Shown: positions 7,460 through 16,212 of the stretch, one piece after another
Position numbering within the stretch: position 1 is the stretch's first letter
Layout of the letters: every line of letters starts with the position of its first letter
Origin: an uncultured Pelagibacteraceae bacterium
GTDB taxonomy: Bacteria > Pseudomonadota > Alphaproteobacteria > Pelagibacterales > Pelagibacteraceae
DNA length: 40,290 bases
NCBI GenBank assembly: GCA_902584685.1
Contig: CACIAP010000008.1
Location: forward strand, 1 to 40,290
Direction: 5' to 3'
Translations under genes and position numbers: made by a program
Notes under the pieces: model-generated
The model's input: the letters and a program-made list of their open reading frames with translations, nothing else
Database searches by the model: none
What the model was told of the DNA's origin: nothing

Positions 7460-8941
7460 TTAATTATTACTGTTTGTACTTAATAAAGACAACTGTGTCA
7501 CTTTACTATCACCTAAGTCATCAATTAATTTTACAGGATAATCACCTGTGAAATAGTGGTCAGTCAATTGCGGGTATGTAGAGTTTCTTTTTTCATAACC
7601 CATTGCTCTATATAAACCGTCAACACTTAAGAATTTAAGAGATTTTGCATCTATATATTTGCAAATCTCTTCATTAGTTTTATTAGCTGCTAAAAGCTCT
7701 TTTTTTGTCGGTGTATCAACGCCATAGAAGTCTGGAAATCTAATTTCAGGCGACGCAATTCTTACATGCACTTCTTTTGCCCCAAAGTCATATAACATTT
7801 TAACTATTTTATGTGAGGTCGTACCCCTCACTAAAGAGTCATCAACTAAAACAATCTTTTTATTTTTGATTGTAGATTTATTTGCATTTAACTTTAATCT
7901 AACGCCAAGACTTCTTATTTTTTGTGCTGGTTCAATAAAAGTTCTTCCTACATAATGATTTCTTATTAAACCAAGGTCAAAATTAATTTTTTCATGTTGG
8001 CTATAACCAATAGCTGCAGCATTCCCTGAGTCTGGAACAGGAACTACTAAATCAGCATCAATACTGGTTTCCTTCGCAAGCTCTACACCAAAATTTTTTC
8101 TATACTCGTACGCACATTTTCCATTTAAAACACTATCTGGTCTTGAAAAATAGATATATTCAAAAACACACGGCCTAATTTTTTTTAATGGAAATGGTTT
8201 TAAACTAATAAGTTTTTTGTTTTCAACATAAACAATTTCACCATTTTCTACATCTCTGATATATTTGGCTCCTATAATATCTAATGCACAAGTTTCGGAG
8301 GCAAAAACATAAGAGTCTTTAAGTTTTCCTATTACCAAAGGTCTTATTCCAAAAGGATCTCTTACTCCAATAAGTAAATCTCTTGCTAACATTACAAGAG
8401 CATAACCTCCTTGTATTTGAAACAAAGCATCAATAATTTTATCTATAACTTTTCCTCTTTTTGATCTTGCAATTAACTGAACGATTGTTTCAGTATCAGA
8501 CGTAGTATAAAAAATTGCTCCATCTTCAACTAATTTTTTTCTAAGAGTTATTGCATTTGTAAGATTGCCATTGTGCGCTACCCCAATCCCTCCAGTATTA
8601 GTGTCTGCGTAAAAGGGTTGAATATTTCTTAAAGTTGTACCTCCAGTGGTACTGTATCTATTATGAGCAATAGCAAAATTACCTGGTAGAGATTTTAAAA
8701 CTTCCTCTTTATTAAAATTATCCCCAACTAAACCAAATCTTTTTTCTGAGTGGTATTTTTTTCCATCAAAAGTTACTACTCCACAACCTTCTTGACCTCT
8801 ATGTTGTAAAGCATGAAGCCCAAGCGTAGAAAGTGTCGACGCATCTTGGTTGTCGCTTATACCAAAAACACCACATTCCTCTTTTAGTTTTGGATTAAAG
8901 TTCTTGAACTTTCTCTTTAGTATCTTGGTAATTTTCTTCAT
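7460..8941 (-). CDS. purF: Amidophosphoribosyltransferase
   Basis: It catalyses the first committed step of purine synthesis: glutamine plus PRPP gives phosphoribosylamine. It has 493 residues. The N-terminal Ntn-hydrolase glutaminase begins at Cys23 (Glu-Glu-Cys-Gly-Val-Phe-Gly), preceded by a 22-residue basic leader that would be cleaved off. The C-terminal PRTase domain has the PRPP loop Val-Leu-Val-Asp-Asp-Ser-Leu-Val-Arg-Gly-Thr-Thr at about residue 365. The ATG at 8941 is the only start before Cys23, which forces a 47-bp out-of-frame overlap with cvpA. Near the C-terminus the motif that binds an iron-sulfur cluster in Bacillus-type enzymes lacks its cysteines (Asp-His-Tyr-Phe-Thr-Gly-Asp-Tyr-Pro), so a cluster is unlikely. 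cvpA-purF is a widespread pair. Confidence 0.97.
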   Translation of the reverse strand: MKKITKILKRKFKNFNPKLKEECGVFGISDNQDASTLSTLGLHALQHRGQEGCGVVTFDGKKYHSEKRFGLVGDNFNKEEVLKSLPGNFAIAHNRYSTTGGTTLRNIQPFYADTNTGGIGVAHNGNLTNAITLRKKLVEDGAIFYTTSDTETIVQLIARSKRGKVIDKIIDALFQIQGGYALVMLARDLLIGVRDPFGIRPLVIGKLKDSYVFASETCALDIIGAKYIRDVENGEIVYVENKKLISLKPFPLKKIRPCVFEYIYFSRPDSVLNGKCAYEYRKNFGVELAKETSIDADLVVPVPDSGNAAAIGYSQHEKINFDLGLIRNHYVGRTFIEPAQKIRSLGVRLKLNANKSTIKNKKIVLVDDSLVRGTTSHKIVKMLYDFGAKEVHVRIASPEIRFPDFYGVDTPTKKELLAANKTNEEICKYIDAKSLKFLSVDGLYRAMGYEKRNSTYPQLTDHYFTGDYPVKLIDDLGDSKVTQLSLLSTNSNN

Positions 8942-9440
8942 TCGGGAATTCTTTTATTAAATAATTGCTTCCCTTAAGAACATAAGGAAAGCTAATTGAT
9001 TGGTCAAGATTTATTGGCCACTTATTATGATTATATATGATGTCTATAGTTGCAAAAATACATACTGAAATAACGTAAGCTCTTAAAAATCCAAAAAAGA
9101 ATCCAAATATTTTATCTAAAGTACCAATTCCTGAGTAACTTACCGCTTTACTGATTCCTTTATTAATCATTAAAACAATAAATAAAACAACTATAAAAAT
9201 ACTTAGACCTAGCATTATATCTAAAACGTATTCGTTGTCTAAAATGTCTTCAACAAAAGGTTTTGCTTTTGGAAATAAATAAAGAGCAACAACATATGAA
9301 AATAACCATTTACTTGCTGATAGCACACTCAAAACAAATCCTTTAGATGAACATTTAATTAAAGACAATATTGTCAGGGTCAGATAAATAAGGTCGAACA
9401 ATTGAAATTTATCAAAAAAATTCAAAAATTGATCAAACAT
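8895..9440 (-). CDS. cvpA: CvpA-family membrane protein
   Basis: A 181-residue protein with four hydrophobic helices and a polar tail, as in the colicin V production protein family. The signature Gly-Phe-x-x-Gly-Phe-Leu-Arg-Ala-Tyr lies after helix 3. The molecular function of CvpA is not settled; in enterics it is linked to colicin V export and envelope homeostasis. Its position directly upstream of purF, overlapping it by 47 bp, is the classical arrangement. It overlaps the upstream MMPL transporter gene by 8 bp. Confidence 0.92.
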   Translation of the reverse strand: MFDQFLNFFDKFQLFDLIYLTLTILSLIKCSSKGFVLSVLSASKWLFSYVVALYLFPKAKPFVEDILDNEYVLDIMLGLSIFIVVLFIVLMINKGISKAVSYSGIGTLDKIFGFFFGFLRAYVISVCIFATIDIIYNHNKWPINLDQSISFPYVLKGSNYLIKEFPNEENYQDTKEKVQEL

Positions 9441-11832
9441 TTAATCTTTTTTCAAATGGCTGAATGTATAAAATAAGACTAGGCAATAAAGTGAGCACTA
9501 GTATCATTGCTAAAAACATTGCAATCCCAGTAAAAACTCCAAAATAAATTGTCGGTATGAAATTTGAAAGAACAAGTATTGAGAAACCAAAGATAATAGT
9601 AATTGATGTGTTTAATATTGCTACACCCACAGTAGAGTGGCATAATCGAACTGACTCCTCATAGTTATTATTTTTTTCAAATTCCTCTTGGAAACGGTAG
9701 ATATAGTGAATACTGTTATCAACAGCTATCCCTATCGTTATAGCAGCTATAGTTATTGTCATCATATCAAGCGGGATACCCAAAACTCCTATTAAGCCTA
9801 AAATTGAAAATGCAGCAATGAAATTTGGAATAACACCGATTAAAGAAATTTTTAAATTTCTAAATAAAACCAAAAACATTGCCATTATTCCACACATGAC
9901 GAGGCCTAAAGTTAGTATCTGAGATTTAAATAAACTTTGTAAAAGATTATTAAATAGAATTAAAACACCACCGAGTTTGAATTCCTCTTTACTTAAACCA
10001 ATTTCATTCTGCATATCAAAATTAATTTTCTTAATTAAATCATTTCTTCTCAAATCTTTGGAAGAATCTTTTATTCTTAAGCTTATTCTTGCCTCATCAT
10101 CTTTAATTGAAATGTAAGGATCTATGATTTCGCTTTTAACAGTTTCAGGAATTTTACTGTATAAAACTCCCATTTCTAAAGTACCCAACTCTTTATTATT
10201 ATTTAATTTTGTTGCCACTTGAATAATTGATGAAAAAGATAGAACCTTACCAACATGTTCTGTATTTTCTAAATAATTATGTACCTTATTTATTTTATCA
10301 ATCTTATCTTTTGTGAACCAATATTTACTTTCATCACTATCATCCTCATCCCAGTCTTTAAACTCATCATCGTCTTCAGTGGTTTCATCATTTTTTTTTC
10401 CAGAAAACTTTAAAATGATTTCCAAAGGTGTTGTGCCACCAAGTTTTTCATCAATTAACTTCATACCTTGATAGATTTCAGTATCTTTACTGAAATAATT
10501 AATGAAACTATTTTCAACTTTTAATTTTGATATCCCAAAAATACTAAAAATTACGAGAAAAATTGAAATGATAAACACCAAATTTGTTTTTTTTATTGAA
10601 AGCTTAGAAAGTGGATTAATTAAAAAAGACAAAGATTTTTCTTGAACATTTATCTCCTTAGAGTAAAAAATTCCTAGCAATGCAGGAAGTAATGTAAATG
10701 TTATTAAAAATGAAGTTATCAATCCAAAAGTCATCATCCATCCAAAGTCAATAATTGGTTTAATGCCACTAAAAATTAAGGATAGAAAAGCACAAATCGT
10801 TGTTAACACAGTGTAAAGTATAGGCCAAACCATTTTAGATGTTGCGATTTTTAAAACTTCATAATTATTTAGATTTAAATGAGTTGTAGCTAGCTGAATG
10901 TATCTTGTGCTTATGTGAATGTTCATAGCCATTGTAAGTATCAACATCATAGCTATAAAATTTGACGATATGACTGTCACTTTCCAGTTCATTAGACCTA
11001 AAAATCCAATCATTATTATTACTGCAAAAAAACAACTGGAGATTGGAATTGTAATCCAAAGAATTTTTCTAAAAACAAACCACAAAGTAATTATAATAAA
11101 AGCAAAAACACCGATACCAAAGACAATTATATCTTTCTTAATAAATGTCATCATGTCATCAGCGATCATCGGTATACCCCCCAAATGAATTCTTCCAATT
11201 TCTTTGAAAGAGTCAATTACTTCTCTTATTTCTTTAATATTTTCATGGTTTTCAGATTTTAGTTTATCTTTGTATTTCTCAAATTCTTTTTCATTATCAA
11301 ATGCAGATGACTCCAAAACTTTTTTCCTTTTTAAATTAACTATAATGCCTGTTGTTGTTGCATCTTCACTTATCACCAAGTTCTTAAAAACTGGACTATT
11401 TAAAATTTCATTAAATGCTCTATCTTTATCTATATTTTCATCTTTCAAAGTTCTGAAATTTTTAATACGATCCATAAGTGGTTCATCAGAACTTTCAAGC
11501 AAAGGCACATCTAATATAGTAACGACACTATGAACCCAATCTAGACTCTGTATTTTGTATTTAAGACTTAGAATATTGTTGATTGAGCTCTCAGAAGTTA
11601 AGGCTTCTTTTGGTGTGAAGGTAAGAACTAAAAAATCCTTTGATTTATACCTTTGATTAATCTCCTTAAGGTATTCTAAATCAGGATCCCCCTCTATAAG
11701 TAAAGTTTCTGAAGATGCATCTAGCCTAAAATCTTTAGTATTGATTAGAAAAAAAGAGGTAACTAAAACTAATATTAATAAAACTATACGTGGATTCTTT
11801 AAAATTAATGATTGGTATATATTTGAAAACAT
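9433..11832 (-). CDS. MMPL/RND-superfamily transporter
   Basis: A 799-residue membrane protein with the RND layout: helix 1, a large periplasmic domain (about residues 35-225), five to six helices, helix 7, a second periplasmic domain (about 435-640) and a final helix bundle. The helix with Ile-Gly-Ile-Ala-Val-Asp-Asn-Ser-Ile-His fits the RND/MMPL family. Such two-domain proteins of about 800 residues (MMPL, HpnN-like) often move lipids or hydrophobic molecules to the outer membrane; the substrate here is unknown. The second periplasmic domain carries a very acidic insert, about residues 479-504, with 14 of 20 consecutive residues Asp or Glu. The gene sits between dnaB and cvpA, where other alphaproteobacteria often have alr and radA. 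It ends overlapping cvpA by 8 bp. Confidence 0.88.
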   Translation of the reverse strand: MFSNIYQSLILKNPRIVLLILVLVTSFFLINTKDFRLDASSETLLIEGDPDLEYLKEINQRYKSKDFLVLTFTPKEALTSESSINNILSLKYKIQSLDWVHSVVTILDVPLLESSDEPLMDRIKNFRTLKDENIDKDRAFNEILNSPVFKNLVISEDATTTGIIVNLKRKKVLESSAFDNEKEFEKYKDKLKSENHENIKEIREVIDSFKEIGRIHLGGIPMIADDMMTFIKKDIIVFGIGVFAFIIITLWFVFRKILWITIPISSCFFAVIIMIGFLGLMNWKVTVISSNFIAMMLILTMAMNIHISTRYIQLATTHLNLNNYEVLKIATSKMVWPILYTVLTTICAFLSLIFSGIKPIIDFGWMMTFGLITSFLITFTLLPALLGIFYSKEINVQEKSLSFLINPLSKLSIKKTNLVFIISIFLVIFSIFGISKLKVENSFINYFSKDTEIYQGMKLIDEKLGGTTPLEIILKFSGKKNDETTEDDDEFKDWDEDDSDESKYWFTKDKIDKINKVHNYLENTEHVGKVLSFSSIIQVATKLNNNKELGTLEMGVLYSKIPETVKSEIIDPYISIKDDEARISLRIKDSSKDLRRNDLIKKINFDMQNEIGLSKEEFKLGGVLILFNNLLQSLFKSQILTLGLVMCGIMAMFLVLFRNLKISLIGVIPNFIAAFSILGLIGVLGIPLDMMTITIAAITIGIAVDNSIHYIYRFQEEFEKNNNYEESVRLCHSTVGVAILNTSITIIFGFSILVLSNFIPTIYFGVFTGIAMFLAMILVLTLLPSLILYIQPFEKRLNV

Positions 11833-11853
11833 TACTAAATATATATCTTATAT

Positions 11854-13269
11854 TTAATTATTTGTAGCATCATTAAATTTAGTAAACATTTCCTCAAATT
11901 CTAATGTGATTTTACCGGTAGGACCATGTCTTTGTTTACCAATTATTAATTCTGCTAAATGCGAAATTTCATTCATTTTGGCTTGCCATTCTGCATGCTC
12001 GACTGTGGCTGGCCTAGGCTCTTTGTTTTTTAGATAGTAACCCTCTCTGTAGACGAACATTACAACGTCTGCATCTTGTTCAATAGATCCAGACTCTCTA
12101 AGGTCTGACAATATTGGTCTTTTGTCATCCCTAGTCTCAACTGCTCTGGATAATTGAGATAAAGCTAAAACAGGTACAGCAAGTTCTTTTGCTAGAGCTT
12201 TAAGCCCTTGTGTAATCTCAGAAATTTCTTGGACACGACCCTCTTTAAAATTTGTAGCCCTCATCAATTGTATATAGTCGACCACAACCATATCTAAACC
12301 ATAAAGTCTTTTAATTCTTCTAGCCCTATTAGAGAGTGAAGCAATAGTTATCGCAGGAGTTTCATCTATATATAAAGGCAATTCAGAAATATTTTTTGAC
12401 GTTTCTAAAAATTGCTCGAATTGTTCTTCAGATATCTTACCTCTTCTAATATCATTAGATTTTATTCTTGATTGCTCAGCTAAAATTCTTGTTGATAATT
12501 GTTCAGAAGACATTTCAAGAGAAAAAAAAGCTATACAAGATTTTCTGTTTGTTTTTTGAATATTTGTTGCTGCATTAAAGGCGATATTTGTAGCTAGAGC
12601 AGTTTTACCCATCGCTGGTCTTCCAGCTATAATCACTAAATCAGATTTATGCAAACCGCCAAGTCGATCATCTAAGTCTCTCAACCCTGTAGGGACACCA
12701 ACGATACCCTCTTCATTTTTATAAGCATTGGATGCCATATCAATAGTTTGTCTAACCGCCTCATCAAATTTAATTATACTTGAATTAAAAGAACCTTTTT
12801 CAGCGAGGTCGTAAAGTATTTTTTCTGAATTTTCTATTATAGATTTACCATTTATATTTATGTCGTTTAGTTTAGCTGTATCAATAATGTTTTCAGAAAT
12901 TTTAATAAGCTCTCTTCTTACAAACATATCATAAATAATTTTTGAATATTCTATAGCTTGTCTAGAGGATGTTGAAAATTTAGTTATTTTAATCAAATAC
13001 TCTGGTACATTTAGATCATCATTTTCATTCTCAAAATAATTTTTAAGAGTAATGGGGTTTGCTAATAGTCCCTTGTAAATAAGATTTTGAATAGACCCGA
13101 ATATTTTTTGATGAAGTGGATCAAAAAAATTTTTGTCTGATATTATACCTGTAATTTCATCAAATATTTCATTTTGAGTTAAGATAGATCCTATAACGGA
13201 TTGTTCGGCCTCAATGTTGTTCGGAAGTTCTTTGAAGTTATTTTGAATAAGATTTAAACTTTTGTTCAC
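11854..13269 (-). CDS. dnaB: Replicative DNA helicase DnaB
   Basis: This is the hexameric 5'-3' helicase that unwinds DNA at the replication fork. The N-terminal helical domain starts with Leu-Pro-Asn-Asn-Ile-Glu-Ala-Glu-Gln-Ser-Val-Ile-Gly. The RecA-like domain has Walker A Gly-Arg-Pro-Ala-Met-Gly-Lys-Thr-Ala at about residue 210, the Phe-Phe-Ser-Leu-Glu-Met-Ser block, Walker B Val-Val-Asp-Tyr-Ile-Gln-Leu-Met and the Ser-Gly-Ser-Ile-Glu-Gln-Asp-Ala-Asp motif. No intein is present. I prefer the GTG at 13269 (471 residues); an upstream TTG at 13296 would add nine residues. It is the fourth gene of the ribosomal-protein cluster rpsF-rpsR-rplI-dnaB, a common alphaproteobacterial order. Confidence 0.97.
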   Translation of the reverse strand: MNKSLNLIQNNFKELPNNIEAEQSVIGSILTQNEIFDEITGIISDKNFFDPLHQKIFGSIQNLIYKGLLANPITLKNYFENENDDLNVPEYLIKITKFSTSSRQAIEYSKIIYDMFVRRELIKISENIIDTAKLNDININGKSIIENSEKILYDLAEKGSFNSSIIKFDEAVRQTIDMASNAYKNEEGIVGVPTGLRDLDDRLGGLHKSDLVIIAGRPAMGKTALATNIAFNAATNIQKTNRKSCIAFFSLEMSSEQLSTRILAEQSRIKSNDIRRGKISEEQFEQFLETSKNISELPLYIDETPAITIASLSNRARRIKRLYGLDMVVVDYIQLMRATNFKEGRVQEISEITQGLKALAKELAVPVLALSQLSRAVETRDDKRPILSDLRESGSIEQDADVVMFVYREGYYLKNKEPRPATVEHAEWQAKMNEISHLAELIIGKQRHGPTGKITLEFEEMFTKFNDATNN

Positions 13270-13336
13270 CCTTAATTGTACAATTTTAACAGACAAAAAA
13301 AAGCGTAAATATAGTGTGGGGAAAAAAATGTATAAA

Positions 13337-13795
13337 TTATTTGATATTATCTTCAGAGATAACTTTAATTTTTATTTCTGCTTGTACCTCGGAATGAAGA
13401 TTGATTTTCACTTTAAAAGTGCCTAAAGATTTAATTTCATTTAAAGGTTGTATTAGTGAGGGCTTCACTTCAATCTTGTCGGACACACTTATGATTTTTG
13501 ATATTTCAGTTGGTTTTATTGATCCATAAAGATCTTTATTTTCTGTAGTTAATTTTTTTACCTCATAAATTTTGTTTTTTAAAACTTCGTATATTTGTTT
13601 GGCATTTTTTTTCTTTTCTTGATCCTTTTTATTTAATTCAGTTTTAATTTTTTCTACTTCTTTAATGTTTTCTTTTGAAGCATATAAAGCTTTTTTATTT
13701 GTAATAAGATAATTTCGTGCAAAACCTCTTTTGACGTCAATTATTTCTCCAATAGAACCTATCTTAGCTAAGTTTTCTAATAAAATAACTTTCAT
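13337..13795 (-). CDS. rplI: 50S ribosomal protein L9
   Basis: A 152-residue L9. The N-terminal rRNA-binding domain begins with Met-Lys-Val-Ile-Leu-Leu-Glu-Asn and contains Gly-Phe-Ala-Arg-Asn-Tyr-Leu-Ile. A long Lys/Glu connecting helix (about 45-75) leads to the C-terminal domain with Leu-Tyr-Gly-Ser-Ile. Length is usual for the family. It follows rpsR by 3 bp. A 67-bp gap to the preferred dnaB start (40 bp to the earlier TTG) is the largest inside this cluster. Confidence 0.97.
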   Translation of the reverse strand: MKVILLENLAKIGSIGEIIDVKRGFARNYLITNKKALYASKENIKEVEKIKTELNKKDQEKKKNAKQIYEVLKNKIYEVKKLTTENKDLYGSIKPTEISKIISVSDKIEVKPSLIQPLNEIKSLGTFKVKINLHSEVQAEIKIKVISEDNIK

Positions 13796-13798
13796 GAT

Positions 13799-14071
13799 TT
13801 AAAGTAGTGCTAAGTTTCTAGCTCTTTTAATAGACAAAGATAGCTCTCTTTGTTTCTTTTGTGATACATTTGTAATTCTTGAAGGAAGAATTTTGCCATT
13901 TTCTGAAATATATCTTTTTAACAACTTTATGTTTTTGTAGTCAACTTTTGGAGCATTTTTTACTGACAAAGGACAACTTTTTTTAAACTTATATTTGTTT
14001 GGTTGGAAAATGCTTAATTTAGAAAAACTACTACTTTTTCTCCTCCTTGAATTACTTTTTCTATTTTTCAT
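13799..14071 (-). CDS. rpsR: 30S ribosomal protein S18
   Basis: A 90-residue S18 with a basic, Ser/Arg/Lys-rich N-terminal extension. The core has [19 protein letters not shown] and then [11 protein letters not shown]. S18 pairs with S6 on the platform of the small subunit. Its start overlaps the rpsF stop by 11 bp, so the two partners are probably translationally coupled. Confidence 0.97.
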   Translation of the reverse strand: MKNRKSNSRRRKSSSFSKLSIFQPNKYKFKKSCPLSVKNAPKVDYKNIKLLKRYISENGKILPSRITNVSQKKQRELSLSIKRARNLALL

Positions 14072-14426
14072 CTGTTTTTTTTCTGCCTTTTTTTATTTCT
14101 TCGATTTCTTCCTTCATGAAATAATTTTCTTTTAAATCAAATTTTTTAACTCTGATTGTTACAAAGCGTAAAAGATTTTTATCAATTCTCTCATTTTTTT
14201 CTAATTCTTTAATTAATCCACCGTCACCCTCAATTTTAAAATGAATGTAATTACCTTTTTTGTTTTTTTTTATAAGATAAGATAAGTTTAACAAACCCCA
14301 CTCTTGTGTTTGAACCAAATTTCCCTTGTTTTCTTCTATTAATTTAGAATATTTTTCTTTTAAACTTTTGATTTGACTCGGACTTATATCCTGTCTTGCT
14401 ATGATTGTATGTTCGTATAGATTCAT
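14061..14426 (-). CDS. rpsF: 30S ribosomal protein S6
   Basis: A 121-residue S6, the binding partner of S18. It starts [13 protein letters not shown]. It contains Trp-Gly-Leu-Leu-Asn-Leu-Ser-Tyr, then Lys-Lys-Gly-Asn-Tyr-Ile-His-Phe, and ends in a Lys-rich tail. It is the first gene of a long minus-strand run and is transcribed away from fabD across a 78-bp gap holding a palindromic -10-like site. Confidence 0.97.
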   Translation of the reverse strand: MNLYEHTIIARQDISPSQIKSLKEKYSKLIEENKGNLVQTQEWGLLNLSYLIKKNKKGNYIHFKIEGDGGLIKELEKNERIDKNLLRFVTIRVKKFDLKENYFMKEEIEEIKKGRKKTDEK

Positions 14427-14455
14427 TTCTAATTTTATATAAAAAAAATTGATAT

Positions 14456-14469
14456 ACTATTATAATAGT
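14456..14469. promoter_or_regulatory. Palindromic, possibly bidirectional promoter core between rpsF and fabD
   Basis: A perfect 14-bp palindrome (ACTATTATAATAGT) lies in the 78-bp gap between the divergent starts. It contains a TATAAT on each strand: plus strand 14461-14466, minus strand 14464-14459. Clear TTGACA-like -35 boxes at ideal spacing are not seen on either side. A shared -10 region for rpsF and fabD is therefore an inference from position and consensus. Confidence 0.45.
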
Positions 14470-14504
14470 TTTATTACAAGACAAAAAAAAAGAGTTAAAA
14501 AAAG

Positions 14505-15434
14505 ATGTTTTCTATAGTTTTTCCTGGTCAAGGATCACAAAAAATTGGAATGGTTAAGGAATTTTATGAGAAATATGATCTTGCGAAACGATTATTTAAA
14601 GATGCAGATGAAATTCTAAATGTTCCAATTACAAAAATAATATTCGAGGGTCCTGAAAACAAATTAAACTCAACTGAGAATACTCAACCAGCTATTTTTT
14701 TAGCTAGTTATTGCATTTTTGAAATTATCAAAAAAGAATTTGGATATGATTTTAAAAAATTCAAATATTTTGCTGGGCACTCTCTTGGTGAATATTCTGC
14801 TTTAGCATGTGTAGGTTCAATAAGTTTTGAAGACACGCTTAAAATCCTTCAGAGAAGAGGTAAGTTTATGCAAGAAGCTGTCCCTAGTGGTGAAGGAGCG
14901 ATGTTGGCTGTTTTAGGAATGGCCTCAAAAGAATTAGATAAAATCTTAGAGATGAACAGCAAAAAATATGAATGTTTCATTGCAAACGATAATTCCAATC
15001 TCCAAGTGGTTGTAAGTGGTCTTAAAAAAGACATCAATTTATTATCAGATGATTTGAATAATAAAAAAGTAAAAAACTTAAAATTAAATGTAAGCGCTCC
15101 TTTTCATTGTAAATATATGAAAACAGCATCTGAAAAAATGACTAATTACATAAATGATTTAAAAATGAATGAGTTAAAAAGACCGATAATATCAAATGTT
15201 ACGGCCAACGAGACTAGCTCATCAAAAGAAATTAAATCACTATTAATATCACAAATTGAAAGAAAAGTTCGTTGGTTAGAGAGCGTTGAATATATGATAA
15301 ACAACGGAGTTGAAAATTTTGTAGAAATTGGTCCAGGAAAAGTGCTATCTGGTTTAATAAAAAGAATAAATAAAAGTGTAATTGTTAATTCAATAAATAG
15401 CGAGGAAGATATTAAGTTATTAATAAATGATTAA
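14505..15434 (+). CDS. fabD: Malonyl-CoA:ACP transacylase
   Basis: It loads malonyl groups from CoA onto acyl carrier protein for fatty-acid synthesis. The 309-residue length is standard. Seen motifs: Gly-Gln-Gly-Ser-Gln at 8-12, the nucleophile Ser93 in Gly-His-Ser-Leu-Gly, and His201 in Ala-Pro-Phe-His. Both catalytic positions match E. coli FabD. It overlaps fabG by 8 bp and begins the fabD-fabG-acpP cluster, which places enzyme and carrier in one transcript. Confidence 0.97.
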   Translation: MFSIVFPGQGSQKIGMVKEFYEKYDLAKRLFKDADEILNVPITKIIFEGPENKLNSTENTQPAIFLASYCIFEIIKKEFGYDFKKFKYFAGHSLGEYSALACVGSISFEDTLKILQRRGKFMQEAVPSGEGAMLAVLGMASKELDKILEMNSKKYECFIANDNSNLQVVVSGLKKDINLLSDDLNNKKVKNLKLNVSAPFHCKYMKTASEKMTNYINDLKMNELKRPIISNVTANETSSSKEIKSLLISQIERKVRWLESVEYMINNGVENFVEIGPGKVLSGLIKRINKSVIVNSINSEEDIKLLIND

Positions 15435-16164
15435 TTTAAAAAATAAAAAAGCTGTTGTCACAGGCGCCACAGGTGGTATTGGATACTCAATTTTAGAAAA
15501 GCTTCATTCGGAAGGTGCTACTGTGCTAGGCTCAGGTACGAATGAAGAAAAATTAGGCAAACTTAAAAATGATTTTAATGGGATGATATTAAAAAAGTTC
15601 GATATATCAAAACATGATGAAATTGAAAAATTTGTGGAAACAGTTTGCGATGAACTAAAGGGTTGTCCAGATATACTAATTAACAATGCAGGTATAACGA
15701 AAGATAATTTGTCTTTAAGAATGTCACAAACAGAATGGCAACAAGTAATAGATATTAACCTTACTTCAACTTTTTTATTATGTAAGTTTTTTTTAAAAAA
15801 GATGATTAAAAATAAAACAGGTAAAATAATAAACATTACTTCAGTTGTTGGTCATACTGGAAATGTAGGTCAAGCAAATTATGCCGCTTCTAAGTCTGGT
15901 ATTATTGGCATGAGCAAAAGTTTGGCACTGGAATATGCTAAAAAGAATATTAATATAAATTGTATATCACCTGGATTTATCAAAACAAACATGACTGAAA
16001 AAATTGACCCAAAATTTAAGGAATTAATTCTTGCAAAAATACCATCAAATAGATTGGGAGAACCATCAGATGTGGCTAATGTTGTTGCTTTTTTATCATC
16101 AGAAATGTCAAATTATATCACCGGAGAAACGATTCACGTTAATGGAGGCATGTATTTGGGTTGA
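15427..16164 (+). CDS. fabG: 3-oxoacyl-ACP reductase
   Basis: An NADPH-dependent short-chain dehydrogenase that reduces beta-ketoacyl-ACP in each round of fatty-acid elongation. It has 245 residues. The cofactor motif Thr-Gly-Ala-Thr-Gly-Gly-Ile-Gly is at the N-terminus, Asn-Asn-Ala-Gly follows, and the catalytic set is Ser139, Tyr152 and Lys156. It ends in the typical Val-Asn-Gly-Gly-Met. The overlap with fabD and the downstream acpP confirm the role. The stop codon lies inside a TTGACA that may be the -35 box of acpP. Confidence 0.97.
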   Translation: MINLKNKKAVVTGATGGIGYSILEKLHSEGATVLGSGTNEEKLGKLKNDFNGMILKKFDISKHDEIEKFVETVCDELKGCPDILINNAGITKDNLSLRMSQTEWQQVIDINLTSTFLLCKFFLKKMIKNKTGKIINITSVVGHTGNVGQANYAASKSGIIGMSKSLALEYAKKNININCISPGFIKTNMTEKIDPKFKELILAKIPSNRLGEPSDVANVVAFLSSEMSNYITGETIHVNGGMYLG

Positions 16165-16188
16165 CAAAAGTTCTTTTTTATTTATTAA
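16161..16188 (+). promoter_or_regulatory. Possible acpP promoter overlapping the fabG stop codon
   Basis: A consensus -35 TTGACA at 16161-16166 shares bases with the fabG TGA. After 16 bp comes TATTAA at 16183-16188, a partial -10 match. It would give acpP its own transcript in addition to read-through from fabD-fabG, which fits the high demand for carrier protein. The call rests on consensus only. Confidence 0.45.
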
Positions 16189-16201
16189 GAAAAAATCAAA
16201 C

Positions 16202-16207
16202 AAAGGA
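16202..16207 (+). promoter_or_regulatory. Ribosome binding site of acpP
   Basis: AAAGGA lies five bases before the acpP ATG. Purine-rich sites this clear are uncommon among the mostly overlapping genes here. Confidence 0.6.
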
Positions 16208-16212
16208 TCAAA

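Noticed and set aside
10865-11533. Several open frames on both strands inside the MMPL transporter
   Set aside because: They lie wholly within a well-supported gene and show no domain or ribosome binding site.
13270-13336. Separate dnaB promoter between rplI and dnaB
   Set aside because: A TATATT occurs, but there is no acceptable -35 at the proper distance, so I did not annotate it.
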